Origin: Alphaproteobacteria bacterium
Lineage (GTDB): Bacteria > Pseudomonadota > Alphaproteobacteria > Rhodobacterales > Rhodobacteraceae
DNA: 64,000 nt
Reading direction: 5' to 3'
Assembly: GCA_030427145.1 (NCBI GenBank)
Contig: JAUHWT010000009.1
Span: 124,001 to 188,000 of the forward strand
The stretch's first letter is position 1; the number at the start of each line of letters is the position of its first letter. The translations under genes and the position numbers were made by a program. Shown here one piece after another: positions 7,843 to 16,766 of the stretch. The notes beneath the pieces were generated by a model. The model saw only the letters and a program-made list of their open reading frames with translations, was not told the DNA's origin and ran no database searches.

Positions 7843-8975
7843 GCCTTCGTCGCGTGAAAATCCGACGACACCCATTTGGCTTCCAGAAGCCGCAGGGCCT
7901 CACCCAGAGCGGCGCCGGTCTCATCCAAATCCGCGGCCCTGACTGGAAATTTGGCGCTGGCCCCACGGTCAATCTCCGCGATCAGGTCCGGTGCCAAGGG
8001 CATTTCCAGCGACGCCCCCTGGATCAATGCGGCATCGAGCGCGGTGTCCCGTCCAAAATAATACCCGCTGACCGCCGGCGGATACATCGCATCGAGCGCC
8101 TTGCCGATGGCACCGAAGGCGCGGCGATCCGCCTTTGACATGCGCAGGGCATCGGTCCAGTCGGGGGACTGCCCCAATACCGCGAGCCGTCGCAACCAGC
8201 GCGGCTCCACGCCCAGCGCCCGTTCATGCTCGACCAGCACCGGCAAAAACCGCGCAAGGCTGCCGGGCAGAACCGCATTCAACACGCCAGAGGTCGACAT
8301 CGCCGCCACCGCCTGACCTGGATCAGCGGCCGCCAGCAGGCGTGAGATTTCCGCGCCAACACGCTCCCGCGACAGCTGCGCCAACCCGTCAATCCCCGCG
8401 GCACAGGCCGCGAGGCCATCCGCGTCGAGCCCGCCTCCGGGGTTTCCGTACCAGGCGTAGAAGCGAAAAAACCGCAATATGCGCAGGTAATCCTCCGCGA
8501 TCCGGCGATCGGCATCGCCGACAAAGCGCACCAACCCGGCCCGCAGGTCGTCCATGCCCCCAAGCGGATCGAGCACCTCGCCGTCGGGCGTGGCATAGAG
8601 CGCGTTCATGGTGAAATCGCGCCGCGCCGCATCCTCGTTCAGATCGACGGACCAGGCGACCCTCGCGTGCCGGCCGGTGGTTTCCTCATCGCGGCGAAAG
8701 GTCGTGACCTCAAAACCCGTTCCATCGCTCACCACCGTCACGGTCCCATGGTCCAGCCCGGTCGGAACGGCGCGCAGTCCAGCGGCCGAAACGATCGCCA
8801 TCACGCGTTCGGGGACTTCATCGGTCGCCATGTCCACATCGGTGACGGGTCGCCCCATCAGCGAATTGCGCACGCATCCGCCCACGAACAGAATTCGCGC
8901 CCCTGCCGCGGAAAACGCGTCACAGACTGAGCGCGTGGACGGATCGGACAGCCAGCTTCCCTCTACGCGGGTCAC
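7824..8975 (-). CDS. cca: CCA tRNA nucleotidyltransferase
   Basis: 383 aa class II nucleotidyltransferase of the PcnB/Cca family that adds or repairs the 3'-CCA of tRNAs. The head domain has FVGGCVRNSLMGR followed by the metal-binding DVD at residues 46-48; the ARRDFTMNALY motif and RIAEDYLRILRFFRF follow, typical of the head-neck region. Length fits alphaproteobacterial Cca. It overlaps the upstream Nudix gene by 4 nt, and its 3' end overlaps the convergent upstream gene by 19 nt. The one tRNA in the window already encodes CCA, so the role may be repair. Confidence 0.95.
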   Translation of the reverse strand: MTRVEGSWLSDPSTRSVCDAFSAAGARILFVGGCVRNSLMGRPVTDVDMATDEVPERVMAIVSAAGLRAVPTGLDHGTVTVVSDGTGFEVTTFRRDEETTGRHARVAWSVDLNEDAARRDFTMNALYATPDGEVLDPLGGMDDLRAGLVRFVGDADRRIAEDYLRILRFFRFYAWYGNPGGGLDADGLAACAAGIDGLAQLSRERVGAEISRLLAAADPGQAVAAMSTSGVLNAVLPGSLARFLPVLVEHERALGVEPRWLRRLAVLGQSPDWTDALRMSKADRRAFGAIGKALDAMYPPAVSGYYFGRDTALDAALIQGASLEMPLAPDLIAEIDRGASAKFPVRAADLDETGAALGEALRLLEAKWVSSDFHATKAQLLSE

Positions 8976-9580
8976 CGTCCGTAAACCCGGTCACCCAGGG
9001 ATTTGATGATCCGTGCCGTCGCCCCCCAGATATACCAGGGGCCGTAGGGGATCACGTAATACGGGCGCAGCTGGCCCTTCCACATGCGTTCCCGCATCTG
9101 CAGGTTGCTGGGGTTCAGCACGAAGGACAGCGGCACCTCGAACACGGATTCGACCTCCGAGCGGTCGGGAACCGGTTTGAAATCGCCATGCACGATGCCC
9201 ACAAACGGTGTGACCATGAAGCCGGTCACGGTTTCGTGGCCGTCAAACCGGCCGAGGATCTCGACCTTTTCGCGGGCCAGACCGATCTCCTCCTCCGTCT
9301 CACGCAGAGCGGTGTCCATCGGGGACTGATCGTCATGCTCCTGCTTGCCGCCAGGAAAGGAGACCTGGCCGGGGTGGTGTCGGAGCCCCATGGTCCGCCG
9401 CGTCAGCAGCATGTTCAGCTCGCTGCCACGCTGGGTCAGCGGCACCAGCACCGATGCGGGCCGCAAGGTCCAGTCACCGGCCGGTCGCGCCGAAGGGTTC
9501 AGGTCAAAATCCGAGGAACCCGACCGGTCGCCGGTCAGGGCATGTTCAATATGGTTCAGGTTGAGTGAGGATACATCCAT
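8972..9580 (-). CDS. Nudix CoA pyrophosphatase-like hydrolase
   Basis: 202 aa. The Nudix box begins with GGKQEHDD and runs through ALRETEEEIGL, matching GX5EX7REUXEEXGU with its catalytic glutamates. The preceding MLLTRRTMGLRHHPGQVSFPGG is typical of the NudL/YeaB subgroup that hydrolyses CoA and acyl-CoA. It is co-directional with cca, which it overlaps by 4 nt; Nudix-cca pairing is common in Rhodobacteraceae. The 217 nt between it and the divergent mrpA should hold both promoters; no strong consensus box was found there. Confidence 0.9.
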   Translation of the reverse strand: MDVSSLNLNHIEHALTGDRSGSSDFDLNPSARPAGDWTLRPASVLVPLTQRGSELNMLLTRRTMGLRHHPGQVSFPGGKQEHDDQSPMDTALRETEEEIGLAREKVEILGRFDGHETVTGFMVTPFVGIVHGDFKPVPDRSEVESVFEVPLSFVLNPSNLQMRERMWKGQLRPYYVIPYGPWYIWGATARIIKSLGDRVYGR

Positions 9581-9797
9581 GTTGCCTAAATGGTATCACA
9601 GGACCTGACGCGCAAGTGAAGATGTTGGTGCGAAGCCATGAGTTTACCTTGAGGCACGCTCTGTGTACCGTAAGCTTAATAAGACGATTCCGTAACAGAC
9701 CGGACCGGCGGATCAGGACCATCCCGCCGCTACCGGAGACGGAGCAAAAAGAACACTCCGGTCATTCCGGCCGGAAAACAGGGAAAGAGGGTACGCA

Positions 9798-12056
9798 TTG
9801 GCCGAAACCCCGGACGAACCGACCATAACGCGGGAGGCCGGTATCTGGCGTTTCATCCCCGCCGTTATCGCCGCACTCGTGACGCTCTGGTTCACGAAAT
9901 TCATTTCGCCCGTGGCAAACGGGCAGTATCCCGAATACGTCGTTACTTGGGTTGAAAGCGCGGGCGTCAGTTTCGCCTTCCGGCTCGACGGTCTTTCACT
10001 CGCCTTCGCGCTTCTCATTTGCGGTATCGGCGCGATGGTGTTCCTCTATGCCTCCGCCTATTTCCGGTCGGATCGCAGGCTTTTGTCGCTGCAGCTGACC
10101 CTGATCGCCTTCGCCATTTCGATGCTGGGGCTTACCACGGCCGACGATGCCGTGACGCTGTTCATCTTCTGGGAAGGCACCACGATCACGTCATACCTTC
10201 TGGTCGGGTTCGACCATGAGAAGGAAACCTCCCGGCGTGCGGCGCTTCAGGCGCTTCTGATCACCGGCGCGGGTGGTCTGGCCCTGTTTGCGGGGCTGCT
10301 GATCATGGGCGGCATTGCCGGAACCTACCGGATTTCCGAGATGAATCTGCTCGGTGAGACATTCAAATCCCATGAGATGTACACCACCATCTTCGTGCTG
10401 GTGATCCTGGGCTGCTTCACCAAATCGGCGCAGTGGCCGTTCCACTTCTGGCTTCCCGGCGCGATGGCCGCCCCGACGCCGGTGAGCGCCTATCTGCATT
10501 CGGCAACGATGGTGAAGGCCGGAGTTTACCTGATGGCGCGGCTGATGCCCGCACTTGGCGGCACGGATCTCTGGGTCTGGACGCTTATCCCGTTCGGGGC
10601 CTTCACCATGATTCTCGCCTCCGTCTGGGCCATGCGCCAGACCGACCTGAAACTCATGCTGGCCTTCACCACGGTCATGGGCCTGAGCATGATGACCATG
10701 CTGCTTGGGGTATCCACCAACGCCGCGATTGCGGCCGCGATGACGTTCCTCCTTGTCCACGCATTCTACAAGGCCGCACTCTTCCTGTCCGTCGGCATGA
10801 TCGAGAAGGGCTCCGGATCGCGCGACTACACGAAGGTCGCCGGGCTGTCCCGTGCACTGCCGCTGACCACGACCGTTGTGGGCCTCGCCGCCCTGTCGAT
10901 GGCGGGTCTGCCGCCACTGTTTGGCTTTATCGGCAAGGAAATGATTTACGAGGCCGGTCTGCATTCACACCATGCTGCGATGTTTGTGGTCGGCGCGGCG
11001 CTGGTCGCCAACGCACTCATGGTTGCCTGTTCCGGCATGGTTGCGATCCGTCCCTTCTTCTTCAACGATCAGCAGGCGCCAAAGAACAACCCCGCCGATC
11101 CTGGTTGGGGCCTGTGGCTTGGGCCGGTCATTCTCTCGGGGCTCGGCCTGCTCTGCGGGCTGTTCCCGGGCACCATCGGATATACCCTCGTCGAGCCCAT
11201 GGTGTTGGCCGTGGCCGGTGAACCGATGGAGGGATACCTTGCGCTCTGGCACGGGTTTGGAATGCCGCTTCTGCTGAGTGTCGCCACATTTGCCCTCGGC
11301 GCCCTCCTGTATTTCGGTCTGGACCACATCCGCGAGTTCCTGTTCCGCATCGAGGATGACGTGCCCGAGACCGAACGCTGGTATGACGGCTTTCTCGTGG
11401 CGATGGGCAGCATTGCCCGCAACGGCTCCATCCTCGTCCAGAACGGCAGCATGACAAGCTACCTGCGCCGGACCTTCATGGTCATGGCCATCCTGATCTG
11501 GGTCGCGCTGCTTTCGGGCACCTGGACCTGGCCCGCATTCGCGCTGAGCGGCGAGCTGATTGACTGGGCGATTTTCCTGCTCATCACCGCCTCTCTCTCC
11601 GTGGTTCTCGGCAGTTCCTCGCGCCTCGCGGCCATCACGGCGCTGGGCGGTGTCGGAGCCGGGATCGCCATCATCTTCGTTGTTTACGGCGCGGTCGACG
11701 TGGCCATGACGCAGCTCTTCGTGGAGATCCTCGTCGTCGTGTTCATGGCAATCGCAATGGTCAAACTGCCCGTGACCGGCATCGCCCGTTTCCGTCCGCG
11801 CGACGCGGCGGTCGCCGCGTTCCTGGGCCTCGGTGTGACCATGTCGATGCTCATGGTGCTCGGCACCGATATCGACCTGTCGCTCACCGACTTCTTTGTT
11901 GAAAAAAGCTACCCCGAGGCGTTCGGGCGCAACATCGTCAACGTGATCCTAGTCGACTTCCGCGGCTTTGACACCATGGGCGAAACGGCAGTGATCTGCT
12001 TCGCCGCGATGGCCGCATACGCCGTTCTAAAAGCGGGCCGAAAGGTTAGGAAATGA
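9798..12056 (+). CDS. mrpA: Mrp Na+/H+ antiporter subunit A
   Basis: 752 aa polytopic membrane protein, homologous to respiratory complex I NuoL and carrying the extra C-terminal MrpA domain. It starts at a TTG with AGAGGG upstream. Proton-path residues are visible: Glu126 in FIFWEGTTITSYLL, Lys209 in CFTKSAQWPFHFWLPG and Lys240 in SATMVKAGVYL. The C-terminal part (DVAMTQLFVEILVVVFMAIA) matches the MrpA/MbhD-like extension. First gene of a seven-gene operon; the complex exchanges internal Na+ for external H+ and supports salt and pH tolerance. Confidence 0.94.
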   Translation: MAETPDEPTITREAGIWRFIPAVIAALVTLWFTKFISPVANGQYPEYVVTWVESAGVSFAFRLDGLSLAFALLICGIGAMVFLYASAYFRSDRRLLSLQLTLIAFAISMLGLTTADDAVTLFIFWEGTTITSYLLVGFDHEKETSRRAALQALLITGAGGLALFAGLLIMGGIAGTYRISEMNLLGETFKSHEMYTTIFVLVILGCFTKSAQWPFHFWLPGAMAAPTPVSAYLHSATMVKAGVYLMARLMPALGGTDLWVWTLIPFGAFTMILASVWAMRQTDLKLMLAFTTVMGLSMMTMLLGVSTNAAIAAAMTFLLVHAFYKAALFLSVGMIEKGSGSRDYTKVAGLSRALPLTTTVVGLAALSMAGLPPLFGFIGKEMIYEAGLHSHHAAMFVVGAALVANALMVACSGMVAIRPFFFNDQQAPKNNPADPGWGLWLGPVILSGLGLLCGLFPGTIGYTLVEPMVLAVAGEPMEGYLALWHGFGMPLLLSVATFALGALLYFGLDHIREFLFRIEDDVPETERWYDGFLVAMGSIARNGSILVQNGSMTSYLRRTFMVMAILIWVALLSGTWTWPAFALSGELIDWAIFLLITASLSVVLGSSSRLAAITALGGVGAGIAIIFVVYGAVDVAMTQLFVEILVVVFMAIAMVKLPVTGIARFRPRDAAVAAFLGLGVTMSMLMVLGTDIDLSLTDFFVEKSYPEAFGRNIVNVILVDFRGFDTMGETAVICFAAMAAYAVLKAGRKVRK

Positions 12057-12505
12057 ACTCGGTAATTCTCAGCACCACGGCAAGACTTCTTCTGCCGCTC
12101 ATCGTGATCCTGGCCCTGTTTGTTTTTAACCGGGGCCACAACGAACCCGGTGGCGGCTTTATCGGCGGGTTGCTCGCGGCCATCGCCTTCACCCTGGTGG
12201 AGAAATCCGCCGGCGTGGAATACGCCCGCAAGGTGCTTTATTTCCGCCCGCTCTCCATCGCCGCGTTCGGCCTTGGCTGCACGTTGGTCGGCGGTCTCTG
12301 GGGCGGCATCAAATACGGCTATTTCCTCAAGGGTGTCTGGCCGTTCATCACCAAACTGGCGGATGGCTCGAAATCCGGCCTGCCGGTTGGCTCGATCCTT
12401 CTCTTCGACTTTGGCGTGTTCCTCGTGGTGCTTGGCGGCGTGCTTGGCATCCTGTTCACGCTGGAGGAGGTCGTGGCCTCGGAAACGGACCTGGAGGACA
12501 GCTGA
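12053..12505 (+). CDS. mrpB: Mrp antiporter subunit B
   Basis: 150 aa with about four membrane segments and the MnhB-domain signature RGHNEPGGGFIGGLLAA near residues 24-40. Overlaps mrpA by 4 nt (ATGA), implying stoichiometric coupled translation. Obligate component of the hetero-oligomeric Mrp complex in the inner membrane. Confidence 0.93.
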   Translation: MNSVILSTTARLLLPLIVILALFVFNRGHNEPGGGFIGGLLAAIAFTLVEKSAGVEYARKVLYFRPLSIAAFGLGCTLVGGLWGGIKYGYFLKGVWPFITKLADGSKSGLPVGSILLFDFGVFLVVLGGVLGILFTLEEVVASETDLEDS

Positions 12506-12506
12506 C

Positions 12507-12872
12507 ATGGAGATAATGCTCGCCGTCCTAGCCGGTGCCCTGGTCGCAGCAGGTGCGTACCTGATGATGAACGGGAAGACCCTTCCCTATCTGTTCGGCC
12601 TGACCATGATCAGTAACTCGGCCAACATCATCATCTTCGCCTCCGGCCGCCTGACCTTTGGCAAACCACCGCTGGTGCCCGAAGGTGAGAAATACATCCA
12701 GGGAGCGGCCAACGCCCTGCCGCAGGCACTGATCCTGACCGCGATCGTGATCGGTTTTGGCCTGCTGGTCTTCGCGCTCTGCCTCGCCTACCGCTCGTAT
12801 TACGTGCTCGGAACAATTGAGATGGATCAGATGCACTCGTCTGAACCCGGAACGGAGGCGAACCCGCAGTGA
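12507..12872 (+). CDS. mrpC: Mrp antiporter subunit C
   Basis: 121 aa, NuoK-like, with three predicted membrane helices. It starts at ATG 12507, one base after the mrpB stop, with GGAGGACAG upstream. Recognisable motifs are LMMNGKTLPYLFGLTMISN and DPLPQALILTAIVIGFG-like sequence (here NALPQALILTAIVIGFGLL). The frame is open far upstream inside mrpB, but that extension is in a shadow frame. Overlaps mrpD by 4 nt (GTGA). Confidence 0.94.
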   Translation: MEIMLAVLAGALVAAGAYLMMNGKTLPYLFGLTMISNSANIIIFASGRLTFGKPPLVPEGEKYIQGAANALPQALILTAIVIGFGLLVFALCLAYRSYYVLGTIEMDQMHSSEPGTEANPQ

Positions 12873-14353
12873 TCCTCTTCTGGCCCGTTGTCATACCGTT
12901 TTTTACGGCCATTCTCTGCCTGCTCGCGTGGAAATCCACCGAGATGCAAAAGGGCATCTCGCTGGCCGGCGCGCTCGCGCTGTTCGGCTCCGCCCTGACG
13001 ATTTTTGCGGAGGTGGCCACCAACGGCCCCTTCGCCGCCCAGGCTGGCAGCTGGCCCGCCCCCTTTGGCATCACAATGGTCGCGGACATGCTCTCGGCCA
13101 TCATGATGCTTCTCGTGGGCTTTGTTGCCGTCTGCGTCGTGATGTTCAGCTTCTCGGACATCAGTAACGAGGAAATTCATTTCGGCCACCACACCCTGAC
13201 CCATGCGCTTTTCGCGGGGATCAGCGGCGCCTTTCTGACCGGCGACATTTTCAACATGTATGTCTGGTTCGAGGTGATGCTGATCGCGTCCTTCGGCCTG
13301 CTCGTCGTGGGCGGCGGGCGTGAACAGTTTGACGGGGCGGTGAAATATGTCGGCCTGAACCTGATCGCCACCGTGGCCTTTATCGCGGGCGTCGGTCTGC
13401 TCTATGGCGCAACCGGTGCGCTGAACATGGCCGATCTGCATGCGAAACTCGCGGGCCGGTCCTCGGAGGCCGCCATTCTTGCCTCCGCCGCATTCCTGCT
13501 CTTCGCCTTTGGCTCCAAGGCGGCGCTTTTCCCGGTGTTTTTCTGGCTTCCGGCCTCCTACCACACGCCGTCATTTTCCACCTCGGCGCTGTTCTCCGCC
13601 CTGCTGACCAAGGTGGGCGTCTACGCGCTGATCCGCGTTTTCACGCTCGTCTACGACATCGACGGCACTCTGATGCAGCCCATCCTGATCTGGGGCGCTG
13701 TCCTGACCATGCTCTTCGGTGCGCTCGGATCGCTCAGCCAGAACAGCGTGCGACGGGTGCTGGGCTATTCGATCATCACCTCGATCGGCTTCATGATCTT
13801 TGGCCTGGGTTTGGGAACCCCGCTCGCCATCACCGCAGGGGCCTTCTACCTGTTCCAGGACGTTCTGGTGAAAGCCAACCTGTTCCTCATGGCCGGAGCC
13901 ACGGCCCGCCTGACCGGTTCGGAACTGTTCGCGCGCTCCGGCGGGATGTGGCGGGCGCATCCGGCGCTGTCACTTCTGTTCCTGATCCCGGCGCTCTCGC
14001 TTGCGGGCGTGCCGCCGTTTTCGGGGTTCTGGGGTAAATTCCTGCTGGTCACGGCCGCGCTTGAGGTCAACGGATATTTCCTGACCTTCGCCATTCTGGC
14101 CACCGGTTTCCTGACGCTCTTTGCCATGGGCCGCGTCTGGGCCGCCGTCTATTGGACGCCGCACCCTTCCGGGCCGCGCGCCATCACCGGCAGCCTTGGG
14201 CCGTCCACCCTGGTGCCAATTCTGGCCCTGACCATCATGATCGTCGCCATTGGAATTGACGCGAACACATATGTGGAACTGGCCACCACCGTCGGGGCGC
14301 AGATCACCGACCCGACGGGGTACATAACGGCAGTCCTTGGAGGTGCGGAATGA
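12869..14353 (+). CDS. mrpD: Mrp antiporter subunit D
   Basis: 494 aa NuoM/NuoN-like antiporter subunit with about 14 membrane helices, starting at a GTG that overlaps the mrpC stop. The key glutamate is Glu135 in YVWFEVMLIASFG, and the lysine-containing FGSKAALFPVFFWLP is conserved with MrpD. Together with MrpA it forms the proton and cation translocation modules. Length is usual for the family, and the 3' end overlaps mrpE by 4 nt. Confidence 0.94.
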   Translation: MILFWPVVIPFFTAILCLLAWKSTEMQKGISLAGALALFGSALTIFAEVATNGPFAAQAGSWPAPFGITMVADMLSAIMMLLVGFVAVCVVMFSFSDISNEEIHFGHHTLTHALFAGISGAFLTGDIFNMYVWFEVMLIASFGLLVVGGGREQFDGAVKYVGLNLIATVAFIAGVGLLYGATGALNMADLHAKLAGRSSEAAILASAAFLLFAFGSKAALFPVFFWLPASYHTPSFSTSALFSALLTKVGVYALIRVFTLVYDIDGTLMQPILIWGAVLTMLFGALGSLSQNSVRRVLGYSIITSIGFMIFGLGLGTPLAITAGAFYLFQDVLVKANLFLMAGATARLTGSELFARSGGMWRAHPALSLLFLIPALSLAGVPPFSGFWGKFLLVTAALEVNGYFLTFAILATGFLTLFAMGRVWAAVYWTPHPSGPRAITGSLGPSTLVPILALTIMIVAIGIDANTYVELATTVGAQITDPTGYITAVLGGAE

Positions 14354-14694
14354 TCACGTTCATCAAGCGCAGCCTGAGTTTCATCTATCTCTTCATCATG
14401 TTCCTGAAGGACCTGATCATCTCGAGCGTCCAGGTCGCGCAGGTCGTGCTCTCACCACGCGACGCCACTAAACCGCGCCTCGTGACCATCCCGCTCAACG
14501 TTACCACGGATGCGGGCATCACCATGGTGGCAAACTTCATTTCCCTGACTCCAGGCACACTCAGCATCGACGTAAGCGACGACCGCACCAAGCTTCTCGT
14601 CCATGACCTTCTGGCCGGGGACAGCAGCGAGGAAACCCGTGAGGACGTGCGCACCGGCATCGAATCCCGGGTTTTGAAGGTGACCGGCAAATGA
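14350..14694 (+). CDS. mrpE: Mrp antiporter subunit E
   Basis: 114 aa MnhE-family subunit: an N-terminal membrane hairpin, then a soluble C-terminal domain with LVTIPLNVTTDAGITM and SLTPGTLSIDVSDD, the recognisable core of MnhE. Shorter than some orthologues of about 160 aa because the N-terminal membrane region is compact. Overlaps both neighbours by 4 nt. Confidence 0.9.
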   Translation: MITFIKRSLSFIYLFIMFLKDLIISSVQVAQVVLSPRDATKPRLVTIPLNVTTDAGITMVANFISLTPGTLSIDVSDDRTKLLVHDLLAGDSSEETREDVRTGIESRVLKVTGK

Positions 14695-14996
14695 TTATCG
14701 AATCCATCGCGACCGGCTTCTACGGCCTCGCCCTTCAGGTCACCGCACTTTTCCTGATCATCGCGCTTCTCGCCGCAGGGTACCGGCTGCTGGTTGGGCC
14801 AACACTGGCGGACCGGATCATATCCCTCGACATGGTCTCCATGCTGCTGGTCGTGTTTCTTGTGATTGTCAAACTCGTCACCGGGCAAAACGCCTACATC
14901 TACGTGGCCATTGGACTGGCGCTGATCTCCTTCCTTGCGACGGTCGCGTTCGCGCATTTCCTCGAACGCTCACAGGGGGACAAGCTTGATGACTGA
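14691..14996 (+). CDS. mrpF: Mrp antiporter subunit F
   Basis: 101 aa MnhF-family protein with three membrane helices; the motif GPTLADRIISLDMVSM sits between helices one and two. It begins with ATG overlapping the mrpE stop, and its end overlaps mrpG by 8 nt. Small structural subunit of the Mrp complex. Confidence 0.92.
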   Translation: MIIESIATGFYGLALQVTALFLIIALLAAGYRLLVGPTLADRIISLDMVSMLLVVFLVIVKLVTGQNAYIYVAIGLALISFLATVAFAHFLERSQGDKLDD

Positions 14997-15327
14997 CATC
15001 ATTTCCAGCCTGTTTTTGATCGCCGGGGGCTTCTTCTGCATGGTTGCCGGGATCGGTGTGGTCCGGCTCAATGACATCTACGCCCGCATGCACGCCGCCA
15101 CCAAAGCCGGCACCCTGGGCCTCGGTCTGGTCTGTGTCGCCGTGATGATCCGCGCGGACAGTCTGCTCCATATGGCGGAGGCGCTGTTCGTGTTTCTGTT
15201 CATGATCGCAAGCGCCCCGGTTGGCGCGCATCTGATCGGACGGGCCGTGTTCCGCACGCGCTCGCCCATCGACCCGAAAACCAAAGCCGACAGCGATGTG
15301 GAGGATTTCCGCACGCCGGAAGTCTGA
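14989..15327 (+). CDS. mrpG: Mrp antiporter subunit G
   Basis: 112 aa MnhG/PhaG-family membrane protein, last gene of the operon. The start is ATG 14989 inside the mrpF end; an in-frame extension to 14935 lies inside mrpF and is not needed. The signature GVVRLNDIYARMHAATKAGTLG is clear (family motif RxPDxYxRxHAxTKAxTLG). It ends 11 nt before the stop of the convergent DUF3422 gene, leaving no room for a separate terminator. Confidence 0.92.
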   Translation: MTDIISSLFLIAGGFFCMVAGIGVVRLNDIYARMHAATKAGTLGLGLVCVAVMIRADSLLHMAEALFVFLFMIASAPVGAHLIGRAVFRTRSPIDPKTKADSDVEDFRTPEV

Positions 15328-15338
15328 CCCGGTATGGA

Positions 15339-16649
15339 TCAGGGCGCGTCGTCGCCCTCGAGCTTTTCCCGGATGCGGTGCACGGTCTTCCAGACCATCA
15401 CAATGACCGGAACTGTCAGGATCGCTACCAGCGTCACCTTGTCGAGCCCAAGCGTTTTGCCCACCGGCCCAAGCAGCCCGGCCAAAAGGTTCACCGCGTA
15501 GTAGCTGATCGCCACCACTGACAGCCCCTCTACCGTTTTCTGCAGACGTAGCTGCATCGCCGCGCGGTTGTCCATCTGGCGCAGGGTTTCGTTGTTGTAT
15601 TCCTGGTTCGCCACATCGACGCGCGTCCGCAGCAGGTTCGCAGCCCTTGAGGCTCGGCTCGACAGATCCTCCAGCCGCTTCCGCGCCGACCGGCAGGTCC
15701 GCATGGCCGGATCGAAGCGCCGCATCATAAACTCACTGAAAAGCTGGCTGTCTCCGACGCGCTGCTCGCGCAGGGCCTCAATCCTCTGCCCCACAATCGC
15801 GCTGTAGGCCTCGAACGCACCAAACCGAAACGCGGTATTGGTCGAGAGTTGCTCAATCTCGGCAGAGATTTTCAACAGCCGGTCCAGATCCTCCCGCTCC
15901 TGTCCATGGCTCTGTTCCAGACCGAGCGCATTGCTCGACAGCTCCCGGTCGAGCCGGTCCAGCGTCGACGCGACCTTCCGCGCCTCGGGCAGGGTCAGCA
16001 TCGACAGGGATTTGTAGAGCTCAACCTCCAGAACCCTCTGCGTGATCCGCCCAAGCCGCGCACTGCTGATTTCCGGGTTGGCCAGAACCGCAAAACGGGA
16101 ATGACCGTTTTCATCAATCCGAAAATCCCCGGCGATAATCGCGTGATCCTCGGTCACCCTGCTGGCGGCCAGGCTTTCCGCGACAAACCAGGTGGGGAAT
16201 TTCTCCTCCATCACCCGTGCGCGATCTTCCGGCGCCACCGTCTCGATATGCACGATACTTGTGGTAACAGCGTTGCCCGGTGCCTTGGCCAGCCAATCGG
16301 CGGGGAAAAGTTTAAACAGATCCGACGAAAACGGCTCCCCGACCCTGTCACCGGTATAGAAGGTGTAGGTCACGACCTCCGTATGCATTTCCCATTTCAG
16401 AAACCCGCGCCCCAGCGCCCCGGAATAATGGCTGGCCCCCGGCGGCGGATGCGGACTGCCATAGCGGTCGAGCAGTTCGATCAGATGGGCAATATCCACC
16501 AACCGGTCCCGCTCGGCCGCGTTTTTGGGCTGCTTGATGGCCAAAAACACCGCGTTGCACGGCGCATCCAGAACGGGAAACGGACGGGCATGCAGCTCAT
16601 TGGAAAGCGCATACCGGTCCGGATAGTCAGGGAGGGTTTTCAGCGTCAT
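15339..16649 (-). CDS. DUF3422 family membrane protein
   Basis: 436 aa. Begins at ATG 16649 behind GGAGATTGG; an upstream in-frame start at 16754 adds 35 low-similarity residues. The N-terminal ALSNELHARPFP and the overall layout (large soluble domain with coiled-coil around residues 230-370, then two C-terminal helices, about 385-405 and 408-425) match the DUF3422 family of proteobacteria. No function is established. It likely sits in the inner membrane with its soluble part in the cytoplasm. It converges on the mrp operon and follows rmuC. Confidence 0.86.
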   Translation of the reverse strand: MTLKTLPDYPDRYALSNELHARPFPVLDAPCNAVFLAIKQPKNAAERDRLVDIAHLIELLDRYGSPHPPPGASHYSGALGRGFLKWEMHTEVVTYTFYTGDRVGEPFSSDLFKLFPADWLAKAPGNAVTTSIVHIETVAPEDRARVMEEKFPTWFVAESLAASRVTEDHAIIAGDFRIDENGHSRFAVLANPEISSARLGRITQRVLEVELYKSLSMLTLPEARKVASTLDRLDRELSSNALGLEQSHGQEREDLDRLLKISAEIEQLSTNTAFRFGAFEAYSAIVGQRIEALREQRVGDSQLFSEFMMRRFDPAMRTCRSARKRLEDLSSRASRAANLLRTRVDVANQEYNNETLRQMDNRAAMQLRLQKTVEGLSVVAISYYAVNLLAGLLGPVGKTLGLDKVTLVAILTVPVIVMVWKTVHRIREKLEGDDAP

Positions 16650-16766
16650 TTCCAATCTCCGGCCATTCCCCGACAGTGACACAATGCCATGCCTTTTCAA
16701 CAAAAGACCCCGGAGCGCATGGTGATTGTCGCGCCATGGTCGCGCCACCGCCACATTGGTCGCGGC